Assembly (NCBI RefSeq): GCF_040649515.1
Contig: NZ_JBEZFP010000119.1
Span: 1 to 29,983 of the forward strand
From: Yinghuangia elevatio
GTDB lineage: Bacteria > Actinomycetota > Actinomycetes > Streptomycetales > Streptomycetaceae
Direction of reading: 5' to 3'
Length of the DNA: 29,983 bases
The notes under the pieces were generated by a model, which had not been told where the DNA came from, did no database searches, and saw only the letters and a list, made by a program, of their open reading frames with translations. This document shows positions 23,031 to 29,983 of the stretch, in pieces. The number at the start of each line of letters is the position of its first letter. Positions within the stretch are counted from its first letter, which is position 1. A program made the translations under genes and the position numbers.

Positions 23031-23816
23031 TCAGACCAGCTTCTTCTGGGCTTCGACGAGCAGCGCGAGCTGGAGTTCGAGCAGCTCGTCCGAAACGGCG
23101 AGCGGGGGCGCGGCCTTCGCGTCGACGACAGTGTCGATCGACATGGCCTGGACCGCCGCGGTGCCGCTGCGCACCATGACCACCGGAATCAGGCTCTTGC
23201 GCGCGCCCTGCGCCCGAGTGAAGTCGATGCGGATGGTCGCGTCCCCCAGGGTGGCGCCGGTGCCTGCGGTGGCGGTGTAGTCGATCCTGGAGCCGTTCTT
23301 GTTGGTGCCGGAGAACTGGCCGCACTTCGGCAGCGCCGCGGCGGCGTCGACGAAGAGCTTCTCGACCTTGCCCGGGCCGAACTGGCCGATGCCCATGTTG
23401 ATTTGACCAGGGACGTCGGCCTTGGTGATGGTGATGGCGGCTTTTGCGTCCGGCTGCAACGACGGCTCGGGGGCGACCAGATCGAGGAGCGGCTGACACT
23501 CGGGATTGTCGGCCTTCTCGGGCGATGCGGGAGCGGGCTCCCGGTCGTTCGCCAAGATCTGCCAGCCGCGTACGCCGGTGAGGCGCGCGGCTTTGAGTTC
23601 GGCCTCGGTCAACGCGGTACGCGGCGGGCTCTTGCTGGTGGCCGGCGCGGAAGCACCTCCCGACGCACCTCCTGAAGCGCCGGGGCCCGTATGGCTTCCG
23701 GCATTTGGCGGCGCGGTCTCCTTTTTCCCGTTCGTCTGGCCCGAGCCGCACGCGGCGGTGAACCCGAGCAGGGGCAGGGCGACCGCGAGTGCGGCGAAAC
23801 GGGCGTGAAGGCGCAT
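23031..23816 (-). CDS. Putative secreted lipoprotein
   Basis: This 261-residue protein starts with a lipoprotein signal (basic head, hydrophobic 8-20) and a lipobox ending TAAC, with Cys23 as the lipidated residue. A Gly/Ala/Ser/Pro-rich linker follows to about residue 66. The mature domain (about 67-261) carries Cys107 (NPECQPLLDL) and Cys165 (LPKCGQF), which could form a disulphide. I do not recognise the family. The two-cysteine pattern recalls actinobacterial sensor-like lipoproteins, but this is not established. It is convergent with aroE and divergent from the prepilin peptidase gene, with its own ribosome site (AGAGGAAAG). Confidence 0.75.
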   Translation of the reverse strand: MRLHARFAALAVALPLLGFTAACGSGQTNGKKETAPPNAGSHTGPGASGGASGGASAPATSKSPPRTALTEAELKAARLTGVRGWQILANDREPAPASPEKADNPECQPLLDLVAPEPSLQPDAKAAITITKADVPGQINMGIGQFGPGKVEKLFVDAAAALPKCGQFSGTNKNGSRIDYTATAGTGATLGDATIRIDFTRAQGARKSLIPVVMVRSGTAAVQAMSIDTVVDAKAAPPLAVSDELLELQLALLVEAQKKLV

Positions 23817-24071
23817 GAAACGGCTTTCCTCTCAAGGCGGTTCGGGCTCGACCTGGCGGTCTGACCTCACACGCTCGCCACCCGGCCCGACGCACGGCAA
23901 GGGGGTAGTCCGTCAACTGCACGGGTCCTCGGAGCCGACCCGTCCGAGCAGCGCGCCGTCCGCCGTGGGGCGGCCGCCTTGACGGGGTCTGTTTGGTGGG
24001 GGGTTTTCCACAGGAGCGGACAGGGCGGACGGGCTGTGGATAACTGAACGTCACCATTCGGTGATTCACCG

Positions 24072-24087
24072 TAAAGTCTGCTCTGTG
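24072..24087 (+). promoter_or_regulatory. Putative leaderless promoter of the prepilin peptidase gene
   Basis: The -10-like TAAAGT (24072-24077) ends seven bases before a GTG, with no Shine-Dalgarno sequence, the same arrangement as at rarA. The transcript would begin at or next to the start codon. No clear -35 is seen. Confidence 0.5.
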
Positions 24088-24789
24088 TTCATGAGTTCCA
24101 CGCTTGTGTGCGCCGCGGTGGGCTTCGCCGCGGGGCTGGTTCTGCGGGTGCCTGTCGAGAGGATGGTGGCGGGGATGTCCGGGGTGACGGTGGGGGTGGG
24201 GGTGCGGCTCGGGCGGCCCGCCTGGCCGAGAGTGCCGGTGGCGCCCGTGCTGGGGGTGGTCACCGGGGGAGTGTTCGGGCTGCTGGCCTGGCGGCTCGGG
24301 CCGGGCCTCGACCTGCTCGCGTTCTTGCTGGTCGCGGCGGCGGGCGTGGTCCTCGCGCTCGTCGACATCCATACGTTACGCCTGCCCGACTCCGTGATCG
24401 GGGTGCTGCTCCTCGCCGGTCTGACGCTATTGGGGATGGAGGCGCTGGCGCTCGACGACTTCGACGCGTACGCGCGGGCGCTCCTCGGTTCACTGGTCCT
24501 CGCCACCTACCACTTCGCCGTCGCGGTGTGCCGCAGGGGCTCGCTGGGCCTGGGCGACGTCAAGCTGGCGGCGGTGCTCGGGCTGCATCTGAGCTGGTTG
24601 GGGTGGCACGTGCTGATCGCGGGCGCGCTGCTGTCCTTCGCCTGTGCGGGCGCCGCCGCGGTGTTGCTGTTGGCGACGCGACGGGCCCGGCTGGACACGG
24701 CTCTCCCGTTCGGGCCGCACATACTCGTCGGGGCGCTGGGCGGGGTGCTGTGCGGCGAGCAGCTGGTGGGCGCCTATGCGGGATGGTGA
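24085..24789 (+). CDS. A24 family prepilin peptidase (short form)
   Basis: A membrane aspartic peptidase that cleaves type IV prepilin-like leader peptides. The 234-residue protein has about seven hydrophobic helices and the two catalytic aspartates: Asp94 (LALVDIHTLRLPD) and Asp158 in the GxGD motif (GLGDVK). The family ending PFGPHILVGA is present. The cytoplasmic zinc/methyltransferase domain of full-length PilD is missing, so it should cleave without N-methylating, as in other short archaeal and actinobacterial enzymes. No pilin or Tad genes are in the window. The GTG at 24085 fits a leaderless promoter, and the ATG at 24091 is equally possible. Its placement between aroE and aroC is, from memory, common in streptomycetes. 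Confidence 0.9.
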   Translation: MFMSSTLVCAAVGFAAGLVLRVPVERMVAGMSGVTVGVGVRLGRPAWPRVPVAPVLGVVTGGVFGLLAWRLGPGLDLLAFLLVAAAGVVLALVDIHTLRLPDSVIGVLLLAGLTLLGMEALALDDFDAYARALLGSLVLATYHFAVAVCRRGSLGLGDVKLAAVLGLHLSWLGWHVLIAGALLSFACAGAAAVLLLATRRARLDTALPFGPHILVGALGGVLCGEQLVGAYAGW

Positions 24790-24900
24790 CCGGGATCGTC
24801 CGGGGATGCGGGCAAAGACCCGCCCGTCACCCGCCCACCCCGTGTCGTCCTCGGGTCCATCCCCACGCCCATCCCGGCGTACGCCCCGCGTCCGTCCCCG

Positions 24901-24939
24901 TCCATCCGCCCGGTCCATCCGCCCGGTCCATCCGCCCGG
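24901..24939. repeat. 13-bp tandem repeat upstream of aroC
   Basis: Three perfect copies of TCCATCCGCCCGG are followed by one degenerate copy (from 24940) and preceded by a partial one. They lie in the 272-base non-coding gap between the prepilin peptidase gene and aroC, about 120 bases before the aroC start. Confidence 0.85.
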
Positions 24940-25061
24940 TCCATTCCTCGGACGCCCGCACGGGCCCCGCCCGCGGGCATGAAAGGATCGAGTCAGGCCA
25001 TCCCCGTTGTCGTTGGCGGGGTTCCCCGGCACTGTCGCCGGGCCGCACTGGAGGAACACCG

Positions 25062-26246
25062 TTGGGCAACTTGCGCTGGCTGACCGCGGGCGAATCGCAC
25101 GGGCCCGCCCTCGTCGCGACCCTGGAGGGGCTCCCCGCCGGAGTCCCCGTCACCACCGAGGCGATCGCGGACGCGCTCGCGCGTCGGCGGCTGGGCTATG
25201 GGCGCGGCGCGCGCATGAAGTTCGAGCGTGACGAGGTCACGTTCCTCGGCGGCGTGCGGCACGGCCTCAGCATGGGCAGTCCGGTCGCCGTCATGGTCGG
25301 CAACACCGAGTGGCCGAAGTGGGAGACGGTGATGTCGGCCGATCCCGTCGACGCCGAGGTGCTGGCCGGGCTCGCCCGCAACGCGCCGCTGACGCGCCCG
25401 CGGCCGGGCCATGCGGACCTCGCCGGCATGCAGAAGTACGGCTTCGACGAGGCGCGTCCGATCCTGGAGCGCGCGAGCGCCCGCGAGACGGCGGCGCGCG
25501 TCGCCCTCGGCGCGGTCGCGGCGTCGTTCCTGGAGGCCGTCGCCGGCATCCGCATCGTGAGCCACGTCGTCGAGTTCGGGGCCGCGAAGGCACCGAGCGG
25601 CGTCGTGCCGGTGCCCGAGGACACCGAGCGGCTCGACGCCGACCCGGTGCGTTGCCTCGACCCCGAGGCGAGCGCCGCCATGGTCGCCGAGGTCGACGCC
25701 GCGCAGAAGGCCGGCGACACGCTCGGCGGTGTGGTCGAGGTGCTCGCGTACGGACTCCCCCCGGGCCTGGGCAGCCACGTGCACTGGGACCGCCGCCTCG
25801 ACGCCCGCCTCGCGGCGGCGCTGATGGGCATCCAGGCGATCAAGGGCGTCGAGCTGGGCGACGGGTTCGACCTGGCCCGGGTCCCCGGTTCGCAGGCGCA
25901 CGACGAGATCGTGAACACCCCCGAGGGCGCACGGCGTACCTCGGGACGCTCCGGCGGGACCGAGGGCGGCATGTCGACGGGCGAGGTGCTGCGGGTGCGC
26001 GCCGCGATGAAGCCGATCGCGACCGTCCCGCGCGCGCTGGCCACGTTCGACGTGCGGACCGGCGAGGTGGCGCAGGCGCACCACCAGCGTTCCGACGTCG
26101 CGGCCGTCCCGGCGGCCGGCATCGTGGCCGAGGCCATGGTGGCGCTGGTGCTCGCCGACGCCGTCGTGGAGAAGTTCGGCGGCGACTCGGTGCCCGAGAC
26201 GCGGCGCAACCTGGCCGGGTACCTCGATGCCCTGGAGATCAAGTAG
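25062..26246 (+). CDS. aroC: Chorismate synthase
   Basis: AroC makes chorismate from EPSP using reduced FMN, the last step of the shikimate pathway. The 394-residue protein carries the signature blocks WLTAGESHGPALVA (5-18), RPGHADLAGMQKY, ERASARETAARVA and SGRSGGTEGGMSTGE. Length is typical for actinobacteria. The TTG start is supported by a GGAGG site about eight bases upstream and by the conserved LRWLTAGESHG beginning. It opens the aroC-aroK-aroB-aroQ operon, with aroK 58 bases downstream. Confidence 0.97.
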   Translation: MGNLRWLTAGESHGPALVATLEGLPAGVPVTTEAIADALARRRLGYGRGARMKFERDEVTFLGGVRHGLSMGSPVAVMVGNTEWPKWETVMSADPVDAEVLAGLARNAPLTRPRPGHADLAGMQKYGFDEARPILERASARETAARVALGAVAASFLEAVAGIRIVSHVVEFGAAKAPSGVVPVPEDTERLDADPVRCLDPEASAAMVAEVDAAQKAGDTLGGVVEVLAYGLPPGLGSHVHWDRRLDARLAAALMGIQAIKGVELGDGFDLARVPGSQAHDEIVNTPEGARRTSGRSGGTEGGMSTGEVLRVRAAMKPIATVPRALATFDVRTGEVAQAHHQRSDVAAVPAAGIVAEAMVALVLADAVVEKFGGDSVPETRRNLAGYLDALEIK

Positions 26247-26304
26247 CCACGGTGCCGCCGGGATGAGCGGGATCCGAGGGAAGTCCGAGGGAAGGGAGTT
26301 CCCC

Positions 26305-26937
26305 ATGGGTGAGTCGACCGGCCGCGAACCGGCGGACGACCAGTCGACCGGTCAGGGCACGGACCGCGTGTCCGTCGACCGTGGACCGACGGGCGGCGAA
26401 CCGGTGGGCGCCGGGCCCGTGGTGGTCCTGGTCGGTCCCCCCGGGGCGGGCAAGACCACGATCGGGCTGCTGCTGGCCGAGCGGTTCGGCGTCGGATTCC
26501 GCGACACCGACGCCGACATCGAAGCGGCGGCCGGCAAGCCGATCCCCGACATCTTCGTGGACGACGGCGAGCCGCACTTCCGCATGCTCGAACACGAAAC
26601 GGTCACCGCGGCGCTGGCCGCGCACGCCGGTGTGCTGGCACTGGGCGGCGGCGCGGTGATGGATCCGCGGACCCGCAAGCTGCTGGCGGACCGCCCGGTG
26701 GTGTTCCTCGACGTCGAACTGGCCGACGCGGTACGCCGCGTGGGCCTCGACGCGCCTCGCCCGCTGCTGGTGGGCAACCCGCGGGCGCGCTGGCGCGAGC
26801 TGATGGAGCAGCGCCGTCCGCTGTACGAAGAGGTGGCGACCGTGGTCGTGGCCACCTCCGGGCGGACCCCGCAGGAGGTCGCCGACGATCTGGCGTCCGC
26901 GCTGGCCGCCGCAACCACGAAGGACCAGGAGCGATGA
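26305..26937 (+). CDS. aroK: Shikimate kinase with N-terminal extension
   Basis: AroK phosphorylates shikimate at O3 with ATP. The kinase core begins near residue 38 and shows the P-loop GPPGAGKTT (44-52), the shikimate-binding DTDADIE, FRMLEHE, GGGA, the lid segment RPLL and the C-terminal RRPLYEEVA. The family is usually about 170 residues and this one is 210. The extra residues are a polar, probably disordered Gly/Thr/Asp head. The ATG has GGGAAGGGAG upstream and is likely real, although in-frame GTG codons nearer the core exist. The stop overlaps the aroB start (ATGA). Confidence 0.95.
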   Translation: MGESTGREPADDQSTGQGTDRVSVDRGPTGGEPVGAGPVVVLVGPPGAGKTTIGLLLAERFGVGFRDTDADIEAAAGKPIPDIFVDDGEPHFRMLEHETVTAALAAHAGVLALGGGAVMDPRTRKLLADRPVVFLDVELADAVRRVGLDAPRPLLVGNPRARWRELMEQRRPLYEEVATVVVATSGRTPQEVADDLASALAAATTKDQER

Positions 26938-28028
26938 GCGCAACGAGCGAGCCCGTCCGCATCGGAGTCGGCGGCGACGCCGAGCCGTACGAGGTCGTGA
27001 TCGGGACCGGCCTGCTGGGCGAACTGCCCGGCATCATCGGCACCAAGGCGCGCCGCGTCGCGGTGATCCACCCCGAGGCGCTGAGCGTCGCGGGCGAGGC
27101 GGTCCGCGAGGACCTCGCGGCGCAGGGCTACGAGGCGATCGCGATCCAGGTGCCGAACGCCGAGGAGGCCAAGGACGTCCAGGTCGCGGCGTACTGCTGG
27201 TCGGTGCTCGGGCAGACCGGGTTCACCCGCTCCGACGCGGTGGTCGCGATCGGCGGCGGTGCCACGACGGACCTCGCGGGATTCGTGGCCGCGTCGTGGC
27301 TGCGCGGTGTGCGCTGGGTGGCTGTCCCCACCACCCTCCTGGCGATGGTCGACGCCGCGGTGGGCGGCAAGACCGGGATCAACACCGCCGAGGGCAAGAA
27401 CCTCGTCGGGGCGTTCCACCCGCCGGCCGGCGTCCTCGCCGACCTCGCGACGCTGGAGACCCTGCCGGGCAACGACTACATCAGCGGCCTCGCGGAGGTG
27501 GTGAAGGCCGGATTCATCTCCGACCCGGTGATCCTGGACCTCATCGAGGCGGACCCGGCGGGCGCGCGCGTGCACTCGGGGCCGCACACGGCGGAGCTGA
27601 TCGAGCGGGCCATCCGGGTCAAGGCCGACGTGGTGACCGCCGACCTCAAGGAGTCCGGCACCCGTGAGTTCCTGAACTACGGCCACACGCTCGGGCACGC
27701 GATCGAGAAGGCCGAGCGGTACAAGTGGCGGCACGGCGCCGCGGTCAGCGTCGGCATGGTCTACGCCGCCGAACTGGGCCGCCTCGCGGGCCGGTTGGAC
27801 GACGCGACGGCGGACCGCCACAAGGCCGTCCTGGCGTCGCTGGGCCTGCCCCTGACCTACCGTGCGGACGCCTGGCCCAAGCTGCTGGAGTCGATGCGGA
27901 TCGACAAGAAGTCGCGAGCGGACCGGCTGCGCTTCGTGGTGCTCGACGGCCTGGCGAAGCCGGCGATCCTGGAAGCGCCCGACCCCGCGATGCTCGCGGC
28001 GGCGTACGGAGAGGTGGCGCGCTCGTGA
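26934..28028 (+). CDS. aroB: 3-Dehydroquinate synthase
   Basis: AroB cyclises DAHP to 3-dehydroquinate using NAD and a divalent metal. The 364-residue protein has the NAD-binding GGGATTDLAGFVAASWLRG stretch, the motif PTTLLAMVDAAVGGKTGIN, the KNLVGAFHPP block and metal ligands in GLAEVVKAGF and NYGHTLGHAIE. Length is normal. ATG and GTG overlaps at both ends couple it to aroK and aroQ. Confidence 0.97.
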   Translation: MSATSEPVRIGVGGDAEPYEVVIGTGLLGELPGIIGTKARRVAVIHPEALSVAGEAVREDLAAQGYEAIAIQVPNAEEAKDVQVAAYCWSVLGQTGFTRSDAVVAIGGGATTDLAGFVAASWLRGVRWVAVPTTLLAMVDAAVGGKTGINTAEGKNLVGAFHPPAGVLADLATLETLPGNDYISGLAEVVKAGFISDPVILDLIEADPAGARVHSGPHTAELIERAIRVKADVVTADLKESGTREFLNYGHTLGHAIEKAERYKWRHGAAVSVGMVYAAELGRLAGRLDDATADRHKAVLASLGLPLTYRADAWPKLLESMRIDKKSRADRLRFVVLDGLAKPAILEAPDPAMLAAAYGEVARS

Positions 28029-28468
28029 CCGCGACCAAGGTCCTGGTCCTCAACGGCCCCAACCTGGGCCGCCTGGGGAGTCGCGAGCCGGATGTCTACG
28101 GCTCGACGTCGTACACCGGCCTTGTCGCGGCCTGTGAGAAGGCCGGCGCCGAGTTGGGCTTCGCGGTCGACGTCCGCGAGACCAACGACGAGGCCGAAAT
28201 GATCCGCTGGATCCACGAGGCCGCCGACGAGCGCACCCCGATCGTGATCAACCCGGGGGCGTTCACGCACTACTCGTACGCCCTGCGCGACGCCATCGCC
28301 CAACGCACCGCGCCACTGATCGAGGTACACATCTCGAATCCGTACGCCCGCGAGGAGTTCCGCCACACCAGCGTCGTGGCCGCCGTCGCCAGCGGCACCA
28401 TCGCCGGCTTCGGCATCACCTCCTACACCCTCGCCCTCCGCGCGCTGGCCGACCAGCTCTCGGCCTGA
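28025..28468 (+). CDS. aroQ: 3-Dehydroquinate dehydratase, type II
   Basis: AroQ dehydrates 3-dehydroquinate to 3-dehydroshikimate. The 147-residue protein is a type II enzyme, which forms dodecamers. The lid loop NGPNLGRLGSREPDVYG carries the essential Arg20 and Tyr25, followed by INPGAFTHYSYAL, the catalytic His in EVHISNPYAREEFRHTS and the closing GTIAGFG. The GTG start overlaps the aroB stop. It ends the aroCKBQ operon. A possible hairpin terminator lies about 80 bases on. Confidence 0.97.
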   Translation: MTATKVLVLNGPNLGRLGSREPDVYGSTSYTGLVAACEKAGAELGFAVDVRETNDEAEMIRWIHEAADERTPIVINPGAFTHYSYALRDAIAQRTAPLIEVHISNPYAREEFRHTSVVAAVASGTIAGFGITSYTLALRALADQLSA

Positions 28469-28546
28469 GGCCGCCGCACGCAGCCGCGTCCGGGAGTTCG
28501 GGTGTTCGGGCTGGCCTTCGCGTTCTGACGGAGCATCAGATATCAG

Positions 28547-28574
28547 GCCCTTGCCACCTGCCATGGCAAAAGGC
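28547..28574 (+). terminator. Possible hairpin terminator after aroQ
   Basis: An inverted repeat with the core TTGCCA...TGGCAA, outer GCC...GGC and a seven-base loop lies 78 bases past the aroQ stop. There is no T-run after it, so termination is inferred from position. Confidence 0.35.
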
Positions 28575-28701
28575 GATAACACATCGCGCCAAGCTCGGCG
28601 AGTCCCCTGGATCGCGCGCGTCCGTCCCCGGCCGGTGCCGGGGCAACTGTCGCTCGTACGACGGATGGTGCGCGGCGACGTGCCCGGCATATGTGCACAC
28701 G

Positions 28702-28731
28702 TTGACGCGGCCAGCCCCGTACCCCTACGTT
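28702..28731 (+). promoter_or_regulatory. Promoter of the cbtBA transcript
   Basis: TTGACG (28702-28707) and TACGTT (28726-28731) are separated by 18 bases, one of the best sigma-70-like pairs in the window. The expected start point near 28738 falls just before the cobalamin riboswitch. Confidence 0.7.
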
Positions 28732-28737
28732 GCGAAC

Positions 28738-28855
28738 GACATTGCGATGCTGTGGGGAAGCCGGTGGGAATCCGGCGCGGACGCGCCACTGTGATCGGTT
28801 CCGCGGGCCCGGGTACTCCGGGCAGCGCGGATGCCGTCAGTCAGACCCTCCACGT
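28738..28855 (+). ncRNA. Cobalamin riboswitch upstream of cbtB
   Basis: The conserved core is clear: GGGGAAGCCGGTGGGAATCC at 28754-28773, a GC pair region, then CGCCACTGTGA at 28784-28794, and a B12-box-like AGTCAGACC at 28839-28847. These follow the consensus of the AdoCbl riboswitch family. The stretch between the core and the B12 box is short, which suggests a compact variant. CCTCC at 28847-28851 is complementary to the GGAGG of the cbtB ribosome site (28888-28892), so control of translation is plausible. The boundaries are approximate. Confidence 0.88.
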
Positions 28856-28898
28856 CGTGCCGCCACCGAACGGGCGCGTGCCCCGAAGGAGGAACTCC

Positions 28899-29132
28899 GT
28901 GGCTACGGCTGCTGTCCCCACCCCGTCTTCCGCCACCACCAGCGCCCCACCCGTACCGGTGAGAATTCCGGTACGCGAAGTGCTGCCCTGGGCGGTCTTC
29001 ATGGGCGCCCTCATGCTGTTCCTCATCTACTTCGTCGGCGCTGAGCAGGGCGCCACGGCGATTTTCTCCGGAACCGGGGTGCACGAGTTCGTGCACGACG
29101 GCCGGCACCTGCTCGCATTCCCCTGCCACTGA
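28899..29132 (+). CDS. cbtB: Predicted cobalt transporter subunit CbtB
   Basis: This 77-residue protein has a disordered Ala/Pro/Thr head, one membrane helix (about 30-48) and a C-terminal His-rich end with His62, His66, His70, Cys76 and His77 (VHEFVHDGRHLLAFPCH). This matches CbtB, which is predicted to bind cobalt and to act with CbtA in uptake for B12 synthesis. The assignment in the family rests on co-occurrence with B12 riboswitches and cobalamin genes. The GTG start has an ideal AAGGAGG site, and longer in-frame starts would run through the riboswitch. Confidence 0.92.
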   Translation: MATAAVPTPSSATTSAPPVPVRIPVREVLPWAVFMGALMLFLIYFVGAEQGATAIFSGTGVHEFVHDGRHLLAFPCH

Positions 29133-29151
29133 GCGCGGGGGAAGCACCGAA

Positions 29152-29931
29152 ATGATGCGTGGACTGTTGATCCGGGGCATGCTCGTGGGCATTGTCGCCG
29201 GACTGTTGGCATGGGGTTTCGCGTACGTCTTCGGCGAGCCCGAGGTGCGGAGCGCCATTTCGTTCGAGGAGTCGAAGGCCGCCGCGGAGGCCGCTCCCGC
29301 CGAGCCCGGGCACGGCGCGGGCGCGGCCGGGCACGCCGCGGCGCACGAGGAAGAAGAAGAGGTCGTCAGCCGGGACGTGCAGAGCTCGGTCGGGCTGCTG
29401 ACCGGAGTGGGCGTCTACGGGATCGCGGTGGGCGGGTTGTTCGCCCTCGTGTTCGCGGTCGCGTACGGCCGGCTCGGACCGTTCGGGGCGCGGGCGACCG
29501 CGGGGCTGCTGGCCTTCGCCGGCTACGTGGCCGTCGTGCTCGTGCCCTTCCTGAAGTACCCGGCGCAACCACCGGCGGTGGGTGATCCGGACAGCATCTC
29601 CGAGCGTACGGCGCAGTACTTCGGGCTCATCGCGATCAGCATCCTGCTCGCGGTCGGGGCGGCGTACCTGGCCCGGCAGTACGCGCCGCGGATCGGGGCC
29701 GGGAACGCGGTGCTCGCCGCGGTCGGCGGATACGTCGTCGTGGTGGCGCTGATCGCCCTGGCGCTGCCGTCGCCCGAGACCGTCCCGGACGGTTTCTCGG
29801 CAACCGTGCTGTGGCGGTTCCGGGTGGCGTCGCTGGGCGTACAGGCGGTGCTGTGGGCGACGTTCGGGGTGCTGTTCGGGTACCTGGCGGCCAAGGTCGT
29901 CGAGCGGCGCCCGGTGGCGTCGCCTGTCTGA
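29152..29931 (+). CDS. cbtA: Predicted cobalt transporter subunit CbtA
   Basis: This 259-residue membrane protein has five to six hydrophobic helices (about 5-27, 80-105, 115-135, 156-176, 184-206 and 225-246). Between the first two helices lies a loop with His54, His61, His65 and a run of five Glu (66-70), a likely metal-binding segment. Length, topology and position directly after cbtB match CbtA. It starts at ATG 29152, with an ATG also as the second codon, and GGGGGAA upstream. The gap from cbtB is 19 bases, so the pair is one B12-regulated operon. The last 52 bases of the window show no gene. Confidence 0.92.
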   Translation: MMRGLLIRGMLVGIVAGLLAWGFAYVFGEPEVRSAISFEESKAAAEAAPAEPGHGAGAAGHAAAHEEEEEVVSRDVQSSVGLLTGVGVYGIAVGGLFALVFAVAYGRLGPFGARATAGLLAFAGYVAVVLVPFLKYPAQPPAVGDPDSISERTAQYFGLIAISILLAVGAAYLARQYAPRIGAGNAVLAAVGGYVVVVALIALALPSPETVPDGFSATVLWRFRVASLGVQAVLWATFGVLFGYLAAKVVERRPVASPV

Positions 29932-29983
29932 GCACGACCGGAGACAGCTCGTGCGGCGGGGCCGGGGAAGCGGGACTTCCCCG

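Noticed and set aside
29932..29983. Start of a further cobalamin-related gene after cbtA
   Set aside because: Only 52 bases remain, and they show no start, ribosome site or riboswitch core.

Overview
The window is high-GC actinobacterial chromosome of Streptomycetaceae type. The evidence is strong G/C bias at third codon positions, frequent GTG and TTG starts, GTGA/ATGA stop-start overlaps, likely leaderless genes, an IdeR/DmdR-type iron box, and a housekeeping block (rpsD, two small conserved proteins, alaS, ruvX, mltG, aroE, prepilin peptidase, aroC-K-B-Q) that I recall as conserved in Streptomyces and relatives. I cannot fix the genus. I see no rRNA, tRNA, CRISPR array or intact transposase.

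Left part (1-9.3 kb): an imine-reductase-like NAD(P) oxidoreductase and an F420/flavin PPOX-class protein read leftward, with a divergent MerR regulator. A near-perfect palindrome sits inside the 20-bp promoter spacer, the classic MerR layout. Next is a complete leftward narGHJI operon for respiratory nitrate reductase. All Fe-S, Mo and haem ligands that I checked are present, and the genes are translationally coupled. No nitrate transporter or nitrite reductase is in the window.

Middle part (9.3-15.5 kb): a TerF-like VWA-domain protein, the AAA+ clamp-loader-like protein RarA (probably leaderless), a metallo-beta-lactamase-fold hydrolase, a ThrE-type threonine/serine exporter and a DUF2470 protein. 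A 12-bp-arm inverted repeat lies between rarA and the hydrolase gene and supplies the hydrolase stop codon. A TetR-like palindrome upstream of the hydrolase has no regulator gene beside it. A 17/19 iron-box match lies between the DUF2470 gene and rpsD.

Right part (15.6-28.5 kb): rpsD (zinc-ligand-free form) with a strong terminator, then DUF948, DUF6167-like, alaS, ruvX, mltG and aroE tightly packed on the plus strand. After a 14-bp tandem repeat and a convergent lipoprotein gene come a prepilin peptidase and aroC-aroK-aroB-aroQ. With aroE, the window holds five of the seven shikimate-pathway steps to chorismate. The first (DAHP synthase) and sixth (aroA) steps are absent.

Right edge (28.5-30 kb): a good sigma-70-like promoter drives a compact cobalamin riboswitch followed by cbtB and cbtA, a predicted B12-regulated cobalt uptake unit. 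No wholly new multi-gene system is evident. The most informative unexplained signals are regulatory: paired FadR/GntR-like dyads in an AT-rich codon patch in the ruvX tail, the iron box beside rpsD, the orphan TetR-like operator, the inverted repeat at the hydrolase stop codon, and the intergenic tandem repeats.
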